A stretch of DNA of 64,000 nucleotides from Tolypothrix sp. FACHB-123 (GCF_014697075.1 NZ_JACJRE010000008.1:62001-126000), one strand, 5' to 3'; shown: positions 53,208 to 63,173, numbered from the stretch's first letter. Notes: generated from the sequence alone by a model not told the origin. Program-made: numbers and translations.

Positions 53208-54467
53208 CTACTTACCTAGAATCAGTTCCCTTGGTAGTGAATCTGGAGACCATAACCCTAACCAAGCTAAATTTTGGGTGTAATAAGCAGAGTGTTCTCC
53301 CCAAATTCCTTGCTTGTATTGCGGTAGCAATTTTTTCGTCAGTACTTCTGATGCTATTGAGGGTTTAACCAAGCGCATGGCAGCATAGAACATGGCGTAC
53401 TGAGATGTAGCATCGTAATCTACTAATTGATTTCCTTGGAGATCTATACGTGCAGGAAGATAAGATTTTTGCGTCCATAGATTTTGTAGGTTTTGAGTAG
53501 ATTGCTGTAAATATTGCTGGGCTTGGGGTGAATTGAACCACACAGCATCCAGTGATAACCGCCACCAAACGCGGTAAGCATCGAAACTATACAAACTCTT
53601 GAGGGCACTAGAGTTTGGCATAGTTTGGAATTGATTGGTTTTGAGATCTAACGCTACCCAATCGCTAGGTAAACCCACAGTAGACAGCCGTGCAGAGTTT
53701 TCCAAAATTTGGTAACTGCTATCGACTAAACTCAACCAATCCCGTCCAGGGTCAATTTGGGCAAATATGCGAAAAGCATAAGGAGCCAAATATGAAGGGT
53801 TGAGATAGAGGGTGGATTCATTGGGGACAAAGGCGGCTGTGGGGCCCGGTAGCAGATAGCGTTTACCGTCAGTTCCAGAAATAGTAGATAGGTTCCACAA
53901 ATCTCGTAATTTGGTTTTCGCCAGTTCCATATATTCTGGACGCTGCCAACGCCGTGAGGCCAAAATCAAGGCGGTAATGGCATCTATATCACCATCGCTG
54001 GCAAAGTTGCTGTCGATAATACCCCAGCTATTATCTGGCTTTTTACCCCACTTCCAAGCCCACAAATTATCTGTAGGTTTGCCATTTTGTTGCCTTAGCA
54101 GATTACTTTCTGCCCACTTTAAAGTCAGAGCAAATGTTTCTGGATCGTCAATGAACACAGCTCGCAACATTGCATAAGCTTGACCTTCACTAGTGGAATG
54201 ATCGCTCGCTTCATAGTCGATGACTCGTCCATCACCTTGAATAAATTTGCGGCGGTAGCTATCCCAGCTTTCAACTAGTAATTGTCGATTTGGGGTTGAT
54301 TCAGGTAAAGCAGCCAAAAACACTGACTTTTGATCGCTACCATCTACAGGAGTAACATTTGGTACTGGAGTAGGTAAATCGTTTGGTGTTTTGGGATTCA
54401 CTACTAAGACACAAGCTGATAGACCGAGCGGGCAGAGAATTACTGCCAGTTTTGAGAGGTACCGCAT
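53208..54467 (-). CDS. bcsZ: GH8 endoglucanase (BcsZ-like), lipoprotein
   Basis: Endo-beta-1,4-glucanase of family GH8, which trims or proofreads nascent cellulose and is needed for normal export in other bacteria. From ATG 54467 the protein has 419 residues, with a lipobox-like LGLSAC at about residue 18. Catalytic acid Glu lies in STSEGQAYAML, and Asp in ASDGDIDAITALILA. Catalytic-cleft signatures YLNPSYLAPYAFRIFA and FDAYRVWWRL are present. A 41-codon upstream in-frame extension (to 54590) would hide the signal and is disfavoured. It lies between the TPR gene and bcsB. Confidence 0.93.
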   Translation of the reverse strand: MRYLSKLAVILCPLGLSACVLVVNPKTPNDLPTPVPNVTPVDGSDQKSVFLAALPESTPNRQLLVESWDSYRRKFIQGDGRVIDYEASDHSTSEGQAYAMLRAVFIDDPETFALTLKWAESNLLRQQNGKPTDNLWAWKWGKKPDNSWGIIDSNFASDGDIDAITALILASRRWQRPEYMELAKTKLRDLWNLSTISGTDGKRYLLPGPTAAFVPNESTLYLNPSYLAPYAFRIFAQIDPGRDWLSLVDSSYQILENSARLSTVGLPSDWVALDLKTNQFQTMPNSSALKSLYSFDAYRVWWRLSLDAVWFNSPQAQQYLQQSTQNLQNLWTQKSYLPARIDLQGNQLVDYDATSQYAMFYAAMRLVKPSIASEVLTKKLLPQYKQGIWGEHSAYYTQNLAWLGLWSPDSLPRELILGK

Positions 54468-54637
54468 CCTAAGAACTGTTTGGTTTGTGAAACGTTGACA
54501 AAGGGTGCAGGAGGTGAACAAAGAAAACCTAGATATTTGGTTGTTTATACTCACGAAACCTGCACTCATTTTTCCCCTCAAGTGGTTCACAATTAACTAC
54601 GCATTGCTAATCTTTGATAAAGAAATCTGGGCGATCG

Positions 54638-56995
54638 CTAATTTTTACTTCTGCGTTGTGAATCTTCCCAAGCAGGTTGAAACCCTCGCCGCAGCAGAAA
54701 GTCTTCTTGGATTTGTCGCATCTGGCGGTCTATATCTGTATCCACAGATCCTTGAGCCATAGTTTCCATTTGTAGTTTTTCTAGCTGGGTTAATGCTGAT
54801 AAGGGTTGATCGAGAACCGTACTCAATCCAGCTAAAGCCCGTCTGGTATCTTTATCATCTGGCTTTTGTGCCAACACCTGATTGTAAATTTCCTGGGCTG
54901 ACTCAAAGCGGCGTTGTTCAAACTGAATTCCGCCCAATGCTGCCAAGGCATCAATGTTATCTGGTTGCTGTGCCAGAATATTTTCATAAGCCACACTGGC
55001 TAAATCCAAATTACCGACAGCACGAGCTAATTCTGCCTGTAACTGATAGGCATCTGAGTTATTAGCTAAACGAGCAATTAACTGTTTGACCCTAGCTTGC
55101 GCTTGAGCGGGATTGCGTTGGGCTATCACCTGCACTAAGCGCAGTTGCAGAGGGATATAACTGGGATCGAGTTGCAATAAGTAATTATATAAAGCTTCTC
55201 GTTGGGGGTCGGCAGGTAGCACGCCCGCCAAACTGTATAGTTCTGAAGGTGTATTAGTTGCTGGTTGAGTTGCTAACCAATTATTCAAAACTGCTTCTGC
55301 TTCTGGTTGGGAAATCCGTTTAGCTTGATAGGCAATACTGGCGCGTCCTAGTTGAGTTGGTAAATCTTGAGGATTGCGATTGATTAATTGGTCATATATG
55401 GCTACAGCTTCATCAAGATTTTTTTGTTGCAACCGCACACCAGCCAGTCCCCGTAAAGCGCCGTCAATAATATCATTACTATCGGGACGAGCAGTCAGTA
55501 TAGCTTGATAGCGTCGGGCACTAGCTTCTAAATTACCTTCCCGGCGCTCAATTTCTGCTGCCAGTAATTGTGGTGCCAAATCACGAGAATTGTTATTGCT
55601 AGCTGTGTAAGCTGCTAAGGCTTGTCTAGCACCATTCAGGTCATTCTGCTGGATATACATCTGAGCTATCCGAAAATTCAAGAATGGTGCATTGACTCCC
55701 GATCGCAAAATAGTTTGGTAAACAGGTAGAAATTCGGCATCGGGAGTATTGATATTAACTAAAGCGTTAGCTAGTTGCTGTAGTTGGGCAGAGTTTGTGG
55801 GTAGCGGTTGCAAAATAGCAGCTAAACGTTGCTTGAGTTCATTTTTACCCACCATTCCTAGTTGGGATTCCAAGGCTAATTGCTGTACTAGCAAACCGCG
55901 ATCGCCTGGGAATTGGGAAGCTATTTGTCGGTACAATTTCAGGGCTGTTTGTCTTCCTTGGGGGAAGGCGCTAAAAACATCAGCAACTTCTCGTAGTAAT
56001 GTGGGGGAAGGATTGGGATTATTACTTAGAGCCTGATTATAGAGACTGATAACTTGCTGTGTCAGAGTGGGATTGTTGATCCGCTTGCGAATTTCATTGA
56101 GCGATCGCGCTAAGGGTAAAATCGCATCGGCTCTACCTTGTAATGGATCTAATATGGCTAAGGCTTGTGCTTGCTGCTGATTGGCAAGGTAGGCAATAGC
56201 TAGTTCCTTACGAGTCTCTATAGCTAGGGCATCTAGGCTACTGGAGCGCTTTAACTGGACTTCTAAAACTTGTACCGCCCCTCTACTATCACCAGTTTCT
56301 CTTAAGGTGCGACCGTAAGCTACAGCCGCATAACCAACTATGGGTTTACCCGTACTTTGGTAGCGGTTAAATAACTCCAAAGCTTTGGGAAAATCGTTAC
56401 TGTAGCTATAAGCTTGCGCAGCACCAATGACGACTTCTGGCGTGGGGTTATTAGCTAGTACCAGTCGATAATCTGCGAGGGACTCGGTAAACCTTCCCTG
56501 GTAAGAGTAAAGTTGGGCGCGGTAACCGAGGGCTTCGATATCGTTGGGATTTGACTTAAGAAAAGTTGTTAAAGCTGTAATTCCTTGTACTTGCCACTCT
56601 GGACGGTAAGTACCTAACAACCCAATAGTTTTTAACGCTAGTGAGTTATTCGGATCTATCGCTAGTACCTGTTGATAGGCATTCCAGGCTTCGGAAATGC
56701 GTCCGGCGTGACGATAGGCGATCGCTAACCCTAACCTTGCTTGTAAAGAAGAGGGTTCTTTCTTAAGTACTTGTTGAAATGTACTAATAGCATCATTGAC
56801 TAACCCCTGATTGAACAAGGTAAAACCCTTTTTTACAGATGCCGATACATTTTGTGCTTGGGCAGAGGCAATGCTGCCTAAAGGTGGCACAGCTATTAAA
56901 TAAGTAAAAAGGGGCAATGAAAAAGTCAAAAGAGAAAGATATTGAATACATATACCTTTTGACTTTTGGCTTTTGCCTTGTTTATGTTGCCTCAT
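54638..56995 (-). CDS. Periplasmic TPR protein, BcsC-like without the barrel
   Basis: A 785-residue exported protein. After a signal peptide ending near SIASAQA (about residue 47) the whole chain is tandem tetratricopeptide repeats, about 15 to 18 copies (ARLGLAIAYRHAGRISEAWNAYQQVLAIDPNN and similar). BcsC of enterobacteria has such TPRs followed by an outer-membrane barrel; here the barrel is absent. A barrel is instead encoded by the next upstream gene, overlapping by four bases (ATGA), so translation is coupled. The likely role is a periplasmic scaffold guiding cellulose to the outer membrane. Confidence 0.88.
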   Translation of the reverse strand: MRQHKQGKSQKSKGICIQYLSLLTFSLPLFTYLIAVPPLGSIASAQAQNVSASVKKGFTLFNQGLVNDAISTFQQVLKKEPSSLQARLGLAIAYRHAGRISEAWNAYQQVLAIDPNNSLALKTIGLLGTYRPEWQVQGITALTTFLKSNPNDIEALGYRAQLYSYQGRFTESLADYRLVLANNPTPEVVIGAAQAYSYSNDFPKALELFNRYQSTGKPIVGYAAVAYGRTLRETGDSRGAVQVLEVQLKRSSSLDALAIETRKELAIAYLANQQQAQALAILDPLQGRADAILPLARSLNEIRKRINNPTLTQQVISLYNQALSNNPNPSPTLLREVADVFSAFPQGRQTALKLYRQIASQFPGDRGLLVQQLALESQLGMVGKNELKQRLAAILQPLPTNSAQLQQLANALVNINTPDAEFLPVYQTILRSGVNAPFLNFRIAQMYIQQNDLNGARQALAAYTASNNNSRDLAPQLLAAEIERREGNLEASARRYQAILTARPDSNDIIDGALRGLAGVRLQQKNLDEAVAIYDQLINRNPQDLPTQLGRASIAYQAKRISQPEAEAVLNNWLATQPATNTPSELYSLAGVLPADPQREALYNYLLQLDPSYIPLQLRLVQVIAQRNPAQAQARVKQLIARLANNSDAYQLQAELARAVGNLDLASVAYENILAQQPDNIDALAALGGIQFEQRRFESAQEIYNQVLAQKPDDKDTRRALAGLSTVLDQPLSALTQLEKLQMETMAQGSVDTDIDRQMRQIQEDFLLRRGFQPAWEDSQRRSKN

Positions 56996-58755
56996 CGAGC
57001 ATTTCTCCCTCTTGGAGTCACATCAAACTCGGATTTTACTCTCACACCTACAACTGTTTCCGAGAAATTATCCCGTCCTTGAACGGTAAAACCTAGACGC
57101 AGATTGGGAATAAGTTGAAAATCGTAATAAAGTTCCACTACATCTGGTCGAGATTGATCGCTACGACGCAGGCTTTCGTTCGATAAGCCACGTCCGTAAG
57201 CTAGTCCTAGGCGATCGTCTCGCGTAAATAAATCTAATAAGGTGGCTCCTAAAACATAGGTATCTGCACCCTGTCCTAAGTCGCGGTTTTCATAGCGACC
57301 ATAGCGTCCAAAAAGGCCTAATTTTAAATTGGGTATAAAGACTTCAGCATTCAAACCATAAGCTTCTTCGCGATCGCTTTCGATAGGCCCAAATTGATTA
57401 TTTCCTCTAGCAATGCTGTAACTTTCGGCAAAGCTATCCCGAACACCACCATCGCGATTGGAAGCATAAGTACCCCGAATAATCGCGTTACCATAACGAA
57501 TACCAACTTCTCCAGCAAAGCCATCTAAGGAAAAGTCACTGATTTTATCTGATGAAGAGAAAACAGCAGCTTTAGCTTCAATATTGTCAGTAACACTCCA
57601 GTTAACTAACAAGCCAGGACGGGAAGCAATCCCCGTGGCGGCTAATGCGGGATTGGTTTGAAATACGGGGTTAAAGAATTGGCTAGCCCCATCTTTAGCA
57701 AAGCTATTTCGGTCAAAATAAGAGGTTAAATCCATTTGACCTACCACAAATCGCAGATTTGGTATACCGGCGATGGAGGTGGCTAAATAAAGCTCGTTGA
57801 TGTTCAAACCCTCACGTCTAGAATCATCAAAGCTGCTACCCTCACTAGTTAAGTCAATAGTTGCACCAAATAAGGCTTGCGGAGAGATGGGATAGACTCC
57901 CGTGACTCTCGCCCTTGCTGAAGTATCACCGCCTTGAGTCACATAGACGCCTTGGAATTGTAAATAGGGTTCTTTTAAAGCACTGCTAGTAAACTGAGGG
58001 CGTTGTTGACTAACGATGGTTTTTGGTTGTGTAGGTGTAGCTGGTGTAGGAGTAGTCAGTAATTGATTAAAAGTAGGCGTCGGGGTAGAGACGTTAGATT
58101 GTATGCTGCTGGTTGTCCCAGGAAGTGGTGGTAAGGGAGCTACTTGGGAGTTGAGTACTTGGTTAAATGTTGGTGTTGTCGGTGCAGTAAATTCTTGGGC
58201 TACAACTTGGCCGGGAAGTGGCGGTAGTTGTGGCTGTAGATTTTCTCCCTGTTTCACCAATCCCAAACCGAAGTCAGAATTATCTCCACCCACTGCTGTT
58301 TGCAATACGGTCTTCGGCTTTTGCACCTGGGGTTTAGCAGAATTACTTCTTCCCCTCACCTGCTGTTGAATAAAGCCCCTCTCCTGTTGTTGGAGATTGA
58401 TAACTGGTTGTGATGGTACTACTGGTAAGGGATTACCAATAGGTGCGTAGGCAAAGCCCGTTGCAGGCATCGCTATCCCATCTACCCTATCTGTTGTCGG
58501 TGGCGGAGGTACTGTTTGCAATCCCAATACTGCTTTACCCACGGGCACAGAAGATGACGGTACTGGTAACAAGTTTGTATTACCTAGATGCAGATCGTTA
58601 GTTTCTGGTTGAACCTGGTTGACTTGAGCTAACGATGCTTCACTCACAGCCAATACCCAAAAAATCGAGACTGCAAGATTACTCAGCAGTAAGTGCACCT
58701 TTTGGGGCTGTTTTGAACAAGTAAGTTTCGGACAATCGAATACTTTTTGGCTCAT
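56992..58755 (-). CDS. Outer-membrane beta-barrel of the cellulose operon
   Basis: A 587-residue exported protein, first gene of the operon. The signal segment ends near EASLAQ (about residue 44). Residues about 50-290 are Pro/Thr/Gln-rich and low-complexity, including repeats of PTPTFNQLL and PPLPG. From about residue 290 to the end, alternating strands (ALFGATIDLTSEGSS, NLRFVVGQMDLTSYFDR, LKLGLFGRYGRYENRD, LRLGFTVQGRDN) form a porin-like barrel of about 290 residues. I infer it is the separate outer-membrane channel or anchor paired with the TPR protein. OprB-type porins are an alternative match. Confidence 0.82.
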   Translation of the reverse strand: MSQKVFDCPKLTCSKQPQKVHLLLSNLAVSIFWVLAVSEASLAQVNQVQPETNDLHLGNTNLLPVPSSSVPVGKAVLGLQTVPPPPTTDRVDGIAMPATGFAYAPIGNPLPVVPSQPVINLQQQERGFIQQQVRGRSNSAKPQVQKPKTVLQTAVGGDNSDFGLGLVKQGENLQPQLPPLPGQVVAQEFTAPTTPTFNQVLNSQVAPLPPLPGTTSSIQSNVSTPTPTFNQLLTTPTPATPTQPKTIVSQQRPQFTSSALKEPYLQFQGVYVTQGGDTSARARVTGVYPISPQALFGATIDLTSEGSSFDDSRREGLNINELYLATSIAGIPNLRFVVGQMDLTSYFDRNSFAKDGASQFFNPVFQTNPALAATGIASRPGLLVNWSVTDNIEAKAAVFSSSDKISDFSLDGFAGEVGIRYGNAIIRGTYASNRDGGVRDSFAESYSIARGNNQFGPIESDREEAYGLNAEVFIPNLKLGLFGRYGRYENRDLGQGADTYVLGATLLDLFTRDDRLGLAYGRGLSNESLRRSDQSRPDVVELYYDFQLIPNLRLGFTVQGRDNFSETVVGVRVKSEFDVTPRGRNAR

Positions 58756-58830
58756 GAGCCTAGTTGGATTTACTAGTAAGTCTTTACTTTATTTAATGTT
58801 GCTACTTTAGCAAATAATCTGAGTATTAAC

Positions 58831-58842
58831 ATCAATATTGAT
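58831..58842. promoter_or_regulatory. 12-bp palindrome in the divergent cellulose promoter region
   Basis: ATCAATATTGAT, a perfect palindrome 76 bases upstream of the operon start and 128 bases before the divergent gene. It is a candidate operator; no regulator is identified. Confidence 0.4.
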
Positions 58843-58969
58843 GAATTTTATATTTGCCAAAAAAGCTTTGTAAAAAGTTGATAAACTCTGCATTTTTTGA
58901 AATTAAATTGGGCAGAATAAATAAAAACCTTTCTTAAAAGGCATAAAAACCACTAGAGCTAATATATCC

Positions 58970-59755
58970 ATGAAAATACTTAATCTACAGCGTTTTCGTT
59001 TAAAAAGGCAAAACTTATTTGCTGCTTCTCCCTTAGTTCTTACCTGTCTCATACTTTTAGTTAGTAATTATGGTTGCGTAAAAAAAGTACAAGTAGAAAC
59101 CCAACTAGAAATTCAAAACGTTCAATCAAGAGAAAGTAATAGCTTATACAAAATAACTGGGAGTACGAATTTGCCTGAATCCAGTCGCATTAGCGTGGCA
59201 GCAGTCCGTTATTTACGTCCTACATCTGGACAACCAGGAGTATTGCTGAACTCTAATACCAGTAGTAAAATTTCAATTCTCGCTCGCCAAATTGTAGAAG
59301 TGAAACAAGGAAAATGGGAAGCCGATTTGAATCTATGGCAAGTCGCACCTGATGGTCGTTTTGAGGAAGTTTGGCAAGCTAATCAAACACAAATGAAACT
59401 GACACCTGAAAGTGGCGTGACATTTATCGCTACTTTCAATCCTGGTGCTCAGTGGGAAAAATCAGATAATCGTAAATTGGAAGAAAAGCTACAGCTAAAT
59501 CAAGATCTGGAAGGTAAGTTAGTACGTTTTACTAATGAAGGTGAAAAGTATGCACAAGCAAGTCAAACTTTATTAATTCCCTTACCTACAGGTAAAACAA
59601 CGCCACCACGTCTACTACCAGAAGATATTAATGGTGGCTGGGGAAACCGATATCAAATTCTGCCAGAATCTAAAATCACGAGAACAACATCAATAGCACC
59701 AACTAAATCTAGGCAAACGAATGCTTCTTTGCTGCCTTCGGAGTTTCTGCGTTAA
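58970..59755 (+). CDS. Exported protein of unknown function beside the cellulose operon
   Basis: A 261-residue protein with a basic start and a hydrophobic helix (about 18-36) ending in YGC, possibly a poor lipobox. It has one beta-rich domain at about 45-160 (SLYKITGSTNLPESSRISVAAVRYLRP, KQGKWEADLNLWQVAPDGRFEEVWQ) and a Pro/Arg-rich tail. It is divergent from the cellulose operon and followed by a terminator. Context suggests an accessory envelope protein for cellulose export, which is inference only. Confidence 0.7.
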   Translation: MKILNLQRFRLKRQNLFAASPLVLTCLILLVSNYGCVKKVQVETQLEIQNVQSRESNSLYKITGSTNLPESSRISVAAVRYLRPTSGQPGVLLNSNTSSKISILARQIVEVKQGKWEADLNLWQVAPDGRFEEVWQANQTQMKLTPESGVTFIATFNPGAQWEKSDNRKLEEKLQLNQDLEGKLVRFTNEGEKYAQASQTLLIPLPTGKTTPPRLLPEDINGGWGNRYQILPESKITRTTSIAPTKSRQTNASLLPSEFLR

Positions 59756-59774
59756 CTAAAAATTTTGATTTTAA

Positions 59775-59808
59775 CCCCACCTTAATCTAATTGAGGTGGG
59801 GTGTTTTC
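59775..59808 (+). terminator. Terminator after the exported protein gene
   Basis: CCCCACCT (59775-59782) pairs perfectly with AGGTGGGG (59794-59801), followed by TGTTTT. Confidence 0.82.
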
Positions 59809-60097
59809 ACAGGAGTAAACTAAATACCGCTCAATAGAACTTTTGCAAGTGTCTTGTAAGTGATATTTGATATTTGTAAGTTATATTTGAGGCTGTCAGT
59901 AGTCATTAGACTTTTATCTGGGCAGAGTTAACTCAGATATATTTTTCCGAATAAGTTATCTCACTCCAACTGTCCTGACTGACTATTGACAAACCTAACC
60001 TGGATTTACTGTGCTAGTTGCTTAAGTTCTAATCAACTCACACTCATCAAATAAGCTGCATCAAAGCAGCTGACTCGATTATCTGAATATAATGTCA
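59809..60097. other. Convergent intergenic region
   Basis: No gene. AGTGATATTTGATATTTGTAAG contains short imperfect repeats near 59861-59885; nothing else is recognised. Confidence 0.5.
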
Positions 60098-60967
60098 TTA
60101 AACCGGATGGTTACTGGAAATATCATAATAGATTTGAAATTTATCTGCGGCTTTTGGTGCAGCATTTGTGGTTTGAGGGATACCTTGCAAGTTGTGCTGC
60201 ATTTTTTGCATCTGCAACATCATTTCTCTTAACTGTTTTTGTAACTCTTCAACCTCAGTTGCCGTGATTGTTGTCTTATTGACTGCATTTGTGGTAACCG
60301 CTTCTTCCTGATTGTTTGTGTTGGTTTGAGCATAGCTCAGGAAGGTTTGAGCAGATGCAAATTTAGACGTAGCAGCAACAGTTCCGACAGTTTTAGTTGC
60401 ATTCTGTTGAGTCACAAAATGGGGCACAGTCTGAACTGGCTGGTCATGTATTACTGGTGGAGTTTGGACTACTACTGGTTGGGAGAATGTGGTAGGTACA
60501 TTATTTGCAAGAAGAGTGCTATCTAAAGGTACTTCATCATCCAAAAAAGCCTTCAATCCAGACACTTGCAAGCGAGATTCTGACTGCTTTAGTTCCTTAA
60601 GTAAAGCTTCTTTTTCCTGTAGGTTTTGCTCTAAATGAGATAGTTCTTGCTCATATTTTGCTGATTTTCGGGAAGAGTGTCTCCATCCACAAACGGCGGC
60701 GGCTGATATGCCGGCTCCTAGACTAATGGTGGTAGATAATATGACGTAAGGAATAGCAACATCTCTCAGCTTGCCGTAAAAAATAGGTTCTTCTTGAAAT
60801 CTAATAGCTATTTGCTTTTCCCCTAATGCAGCCAAGGGAAAAGACATTAATGAAAATACACCGCAAGAAGCAATAATAGGTGGCAGAAAGAATTTTTGCA
60901 ATGCAGATAGAGACATATGAGAAACGTAGGTTGTTTGTCTAATAAAACAAGATGTAGATTGCAGCAT
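60098..60967 (-). CDS. Two-span membrane protein with coiled coil
   Basis: A 289-residue protein of unknown function. Hydrophobic segments lie near residues 28-48 and 70-92, then a coiled coil at about 100-135 (EQELSHLEQNLQEKEALLKELKQSESRL). A Thr/Val/Gln-rich linker follows, and a second short coiled coil at about 238-262 (VEELQKQLREMMLQMQKMQHNL). It looks like a bitopic scaffold protein. A second ATG at 60916 would remove 17 residues. It sits between the cellulose-associated genes but on the minus strand. Confidence 0.72.
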   Translation of the reverse strand: MLQSTSCFIRQTTYVSHMSLSALQKFFLPPIIASCGVFSLMSFPLAALGEKQIAIRFQEEPIFYGKLRDVAIPYVILSTTISLGAGISAAAVCGWRHSSRKSAKYEQELSHLEQNLQEKEALLKELKQSESRLQVSGLKAFLDDEVPLDSTLLANNVPTTFSQPVVVQTPPVIHDQPVQTVPHFVTQQNATKTVGTVAATSKFASAQTFLSYAQTNTNNQEEAVTTNAVNKTTITATEVEELQKQLREMMLQMQKMQHNLQGIPQTTNAAPKAADKFQIYYDISSNHPV

Positions 60968-61366
60968 AGTATAACCACTGATGAAGTCTAGCTTTGATAG
61001 CTTTTCAGCGGTTAATGAATATTATTACTGCATTAGTTCCAAATTATTCTCTTCATGTCTAATATGCAATATTAGACTCATGAAGAACTCGGATAAGTAA
61101 TTAAATTTTTCGTAAATTTAATTACCAAACTACCAGTATAAAAATAATCATTAATATACTTACGTTTCTTTTAAAGGCTGATTAAATATAGGATTTAAGC
61201 ACATTTAAAGGATAAAAATCTGACAAATTGAGGAACCTTATATGCTAGAGATAACTCTATACAAATTAGTACGGATATGCAAAATTTTTAAGTCGTAATT
61301 ATCCTTTTACCAGGCTTTAGGCATTTCCAACAAATAGTGCATTTACGTAATCATGTAATCAAAAAT
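60968..61366. other. Divergent AT-rich intergenic region
   Basis: Holds the promoters of the coiled-coil protein and the GH5 gene. I see no strong palindrome or repeat in it. Confidence 0.5.
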
Positions 61367-62986
61367 ATGCAAAATTATCTTAAAAAGAAAAAAAAGAAAT
61401 TACTGTTTCTTCAAAGATTGATTTTATTTTTTTTTGCTTTAGTAGTGTGCTTGCTAGGGAGTATGACACAACTACCCGCCCATATTCATCTATATGTGGC
61501 TAATGCTGCGATACCTACTGTTGCAAGTGACACAATCCAGCTACCACTTTCAACCTTGGGGGCAAAAATTGTCGATGCTAGAGGCAAGGAAGTGCTATTG
61601 CGAGGTGTGAACTGGTTTGGTATGGAAACAGAGACACATGTACCTCATGGATTATGGCAGCGAGATTATAAAGAGATGCTTGCCCAGATGAGGTTGCTGG
61701 GGTATAACTTGATTCGCTTGCCTTATTCTGTGGCAGGATTGCGTAGCTTGCCGCCGCAGGCATCGCCTGATATTAATGGTGTTGACTTTAGTATCGGTAG
61801 CAATATAGAACTTCAAGGCAAAACGCCTTTACAAGTGATGGATTTAATTGTTCAAGAAGCAAAAAACCAAGGATTATTCATCCTTCTTGACAGCCATCGC
61901 CTCAACGATCGAGAAATTCCCGAACTTTGGTATGGAGATGGTTTTACAGAAGCAGACTGGATTGATACGTGGAAACTGTTAGCGGAAAGATATAAAAATC
62001 AAGCTAATGTCATTGGTGCAGACTTAAAAAATGAACCGCATGGACGCGCCAGTTGGGGTACTAACGATTTAGCTACTGACTGGCGGCTAGCAGCAGAACG
62101 TGCAGGTAATGCCATCCTCAGCGTTAACCCTAACTGGCTAATTATCGTTGAAGGTGTAGAAAACAATGTTCCTGGCCAAAAACTCAAGCACCATTGGCAA
62201 GGTGGTAATTTAGAAGGTGTCAAACGCTATCCAGTACGCCTATCCCATCCCCGTAAGTTAGTCTATTCTCCCCATGAATACGGCCCGGGAGTTTTCAATC
62301 AACCTTACTTTTGGGAACCTAGCTTTCCCAAAAATCTCATCCCTCGCTGGCAAATTGGCTTTAATTACATTTCTACTCAAAAGATTGCACCAATTTTGAT
62401 TGGTGAGTTTGGTGGACGACAAGTAGATAATATTTCTCCCGAGGGTATTTGGCAAAATGAATTTGTGAAATACATCCAGAAGTATAACTTAAGCTTTGCC
62501 TACTGGAGTTGGAATCCTAATAGTGCTGATACAGGCGGTATCTTATTAGATGACTGGCTAAATTACGATCGCCCCAAGCAGCAATTATTATCTCAACTGC
62601 TACCATCTATGGAAGTTAGTCAGCAGCATGTCTCTTTATCTCCCAATTATTTGATCGCCGCAACTCCTAGAAGTACAAACCAACTGCAAGTCACTACTAA
62701 CATATATGCTAATTGGGAAACTGGACTCTGCACCAATCTGAAAATTATCAACCCAGGTAATAGTAAGGTGAGCAACTGGCAACTCACATTCCATCTTCAT
62801 CAAGCTAGAATTAATAACTCTTGGAATGCTAATTTTCAACAGCAAGGAGCAACACAATATGTTGTGACTCCTTTAGATTGGGGAAAAGTAATTGAACCAA
62901 ATCAATCGCGGGAGATTGGTTTTTGTGCTCAGAAATTGGGAGTAGATTACCAATTAAGACATATAGAAGTGAAAAGTGAAAAATAA
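61367..62986 (+). CDS. GH5 cellulase with C-terminal CBM2-like domain
   Basis: A 539-residue secreted endo-glucanase-like protein. It begins with a Lys-rich start and a long signal or anchor helix (to about residue 46). The GH5 catalytic barrel (about 65-405) has LLRGVNWFG, the acid/base Glu in DLKNEPHG and the nucleophile Glu in ILIGEFGG. The last about 100 residues resemble a family 2 cellulose-binding module, with paired Cys (GLCTNLKI and IGFCAQK) and WNA...PNQSREIGFC. ATG 61367 is preferred over GTG 61337. It lies near the cellulose operon and may modify the secreted cellulose or the producer's own wall. Confidence 0.92.
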   Translation: MQNYLKKKKKKLLFLQRLILFFFALVVCLLGSMTQLPAHIHLYVANAAIPTVASDTIQLPLSTLGAKIVDARGKEVLLRGVNWFGMETETHVPHGLWQRDYKEMLAQMRLLGYNLIRLPYSVAGLRSLPPQASPDINGVDFSIGSNIELQGKTPLQVMDLIVQEAKNQGLFILLDSHRLNDREIPELWYGDGFTEADWIDTWKLLAERYKNQANVIGADLKNEPHGRASWGTNDLATDWRLAAERAGNAILSVNPNWLIIVEGVENNVPGQKLKHHWQGGNLEGVKRYPVRLSHPRKLVYSPHEYGPGVFNQPYFWEPSFPKNLIPRWQIGFNYISTQKIAPILIGEFGGRQVDNISPEGIWQNEFVKYIQKYNLSFAYWSWNPNSADTGGILLDDWLNYDRPKQQLLSQLLPSMEVSQQHVSLSPNYLIAATPRSTNQLQVTTNIYANWETGLCTNLKIINPGNSKVSNWQLTFHLHQARINNSWNANFQQQGATQYVVTPLDWGKVIEPNQSREIGFCAQKLGVDYQLRHIEVKSEK

Positions 62987-63137
62987 AAAAGAGCTTTAAG
63001 AAGCCAGTATCGAAGCCTGGAAACCTAGCTTTATCCTTTGCAATATCAGTATGCCAAAGGCAGTTTATCTACAAACTTAGAGAGTGGGAGATTAATATAA
63101 TTTTGCATTCTCTTGATTGCGCATTTATACAAACAGC

Positions 63138-63173
63138 AAAAAAGGCAAAAGAGAATTCTCTTTTGCCTTTATT
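63138..63173. terminator. 30-bp perfect palindrome, bidirectional terminator
   Basis: AAAGGCAAAAGAGAA and its exact inverse TTCTCTTTTGCCTTT (63141-63170) form a 15-bp stem with no spacer. The A run (63138-63143) becomes a T run on the minus strand, which suits rpoC2. The plus side has only TTT, so it is a weaker stop for the GH5 gene. Confidence 0.85.

Noticed and set aside
54638-56995. Complete BcsC
   Set aside because: No beta-barrel strands at its C-terminus; the barrel is encoded separately.
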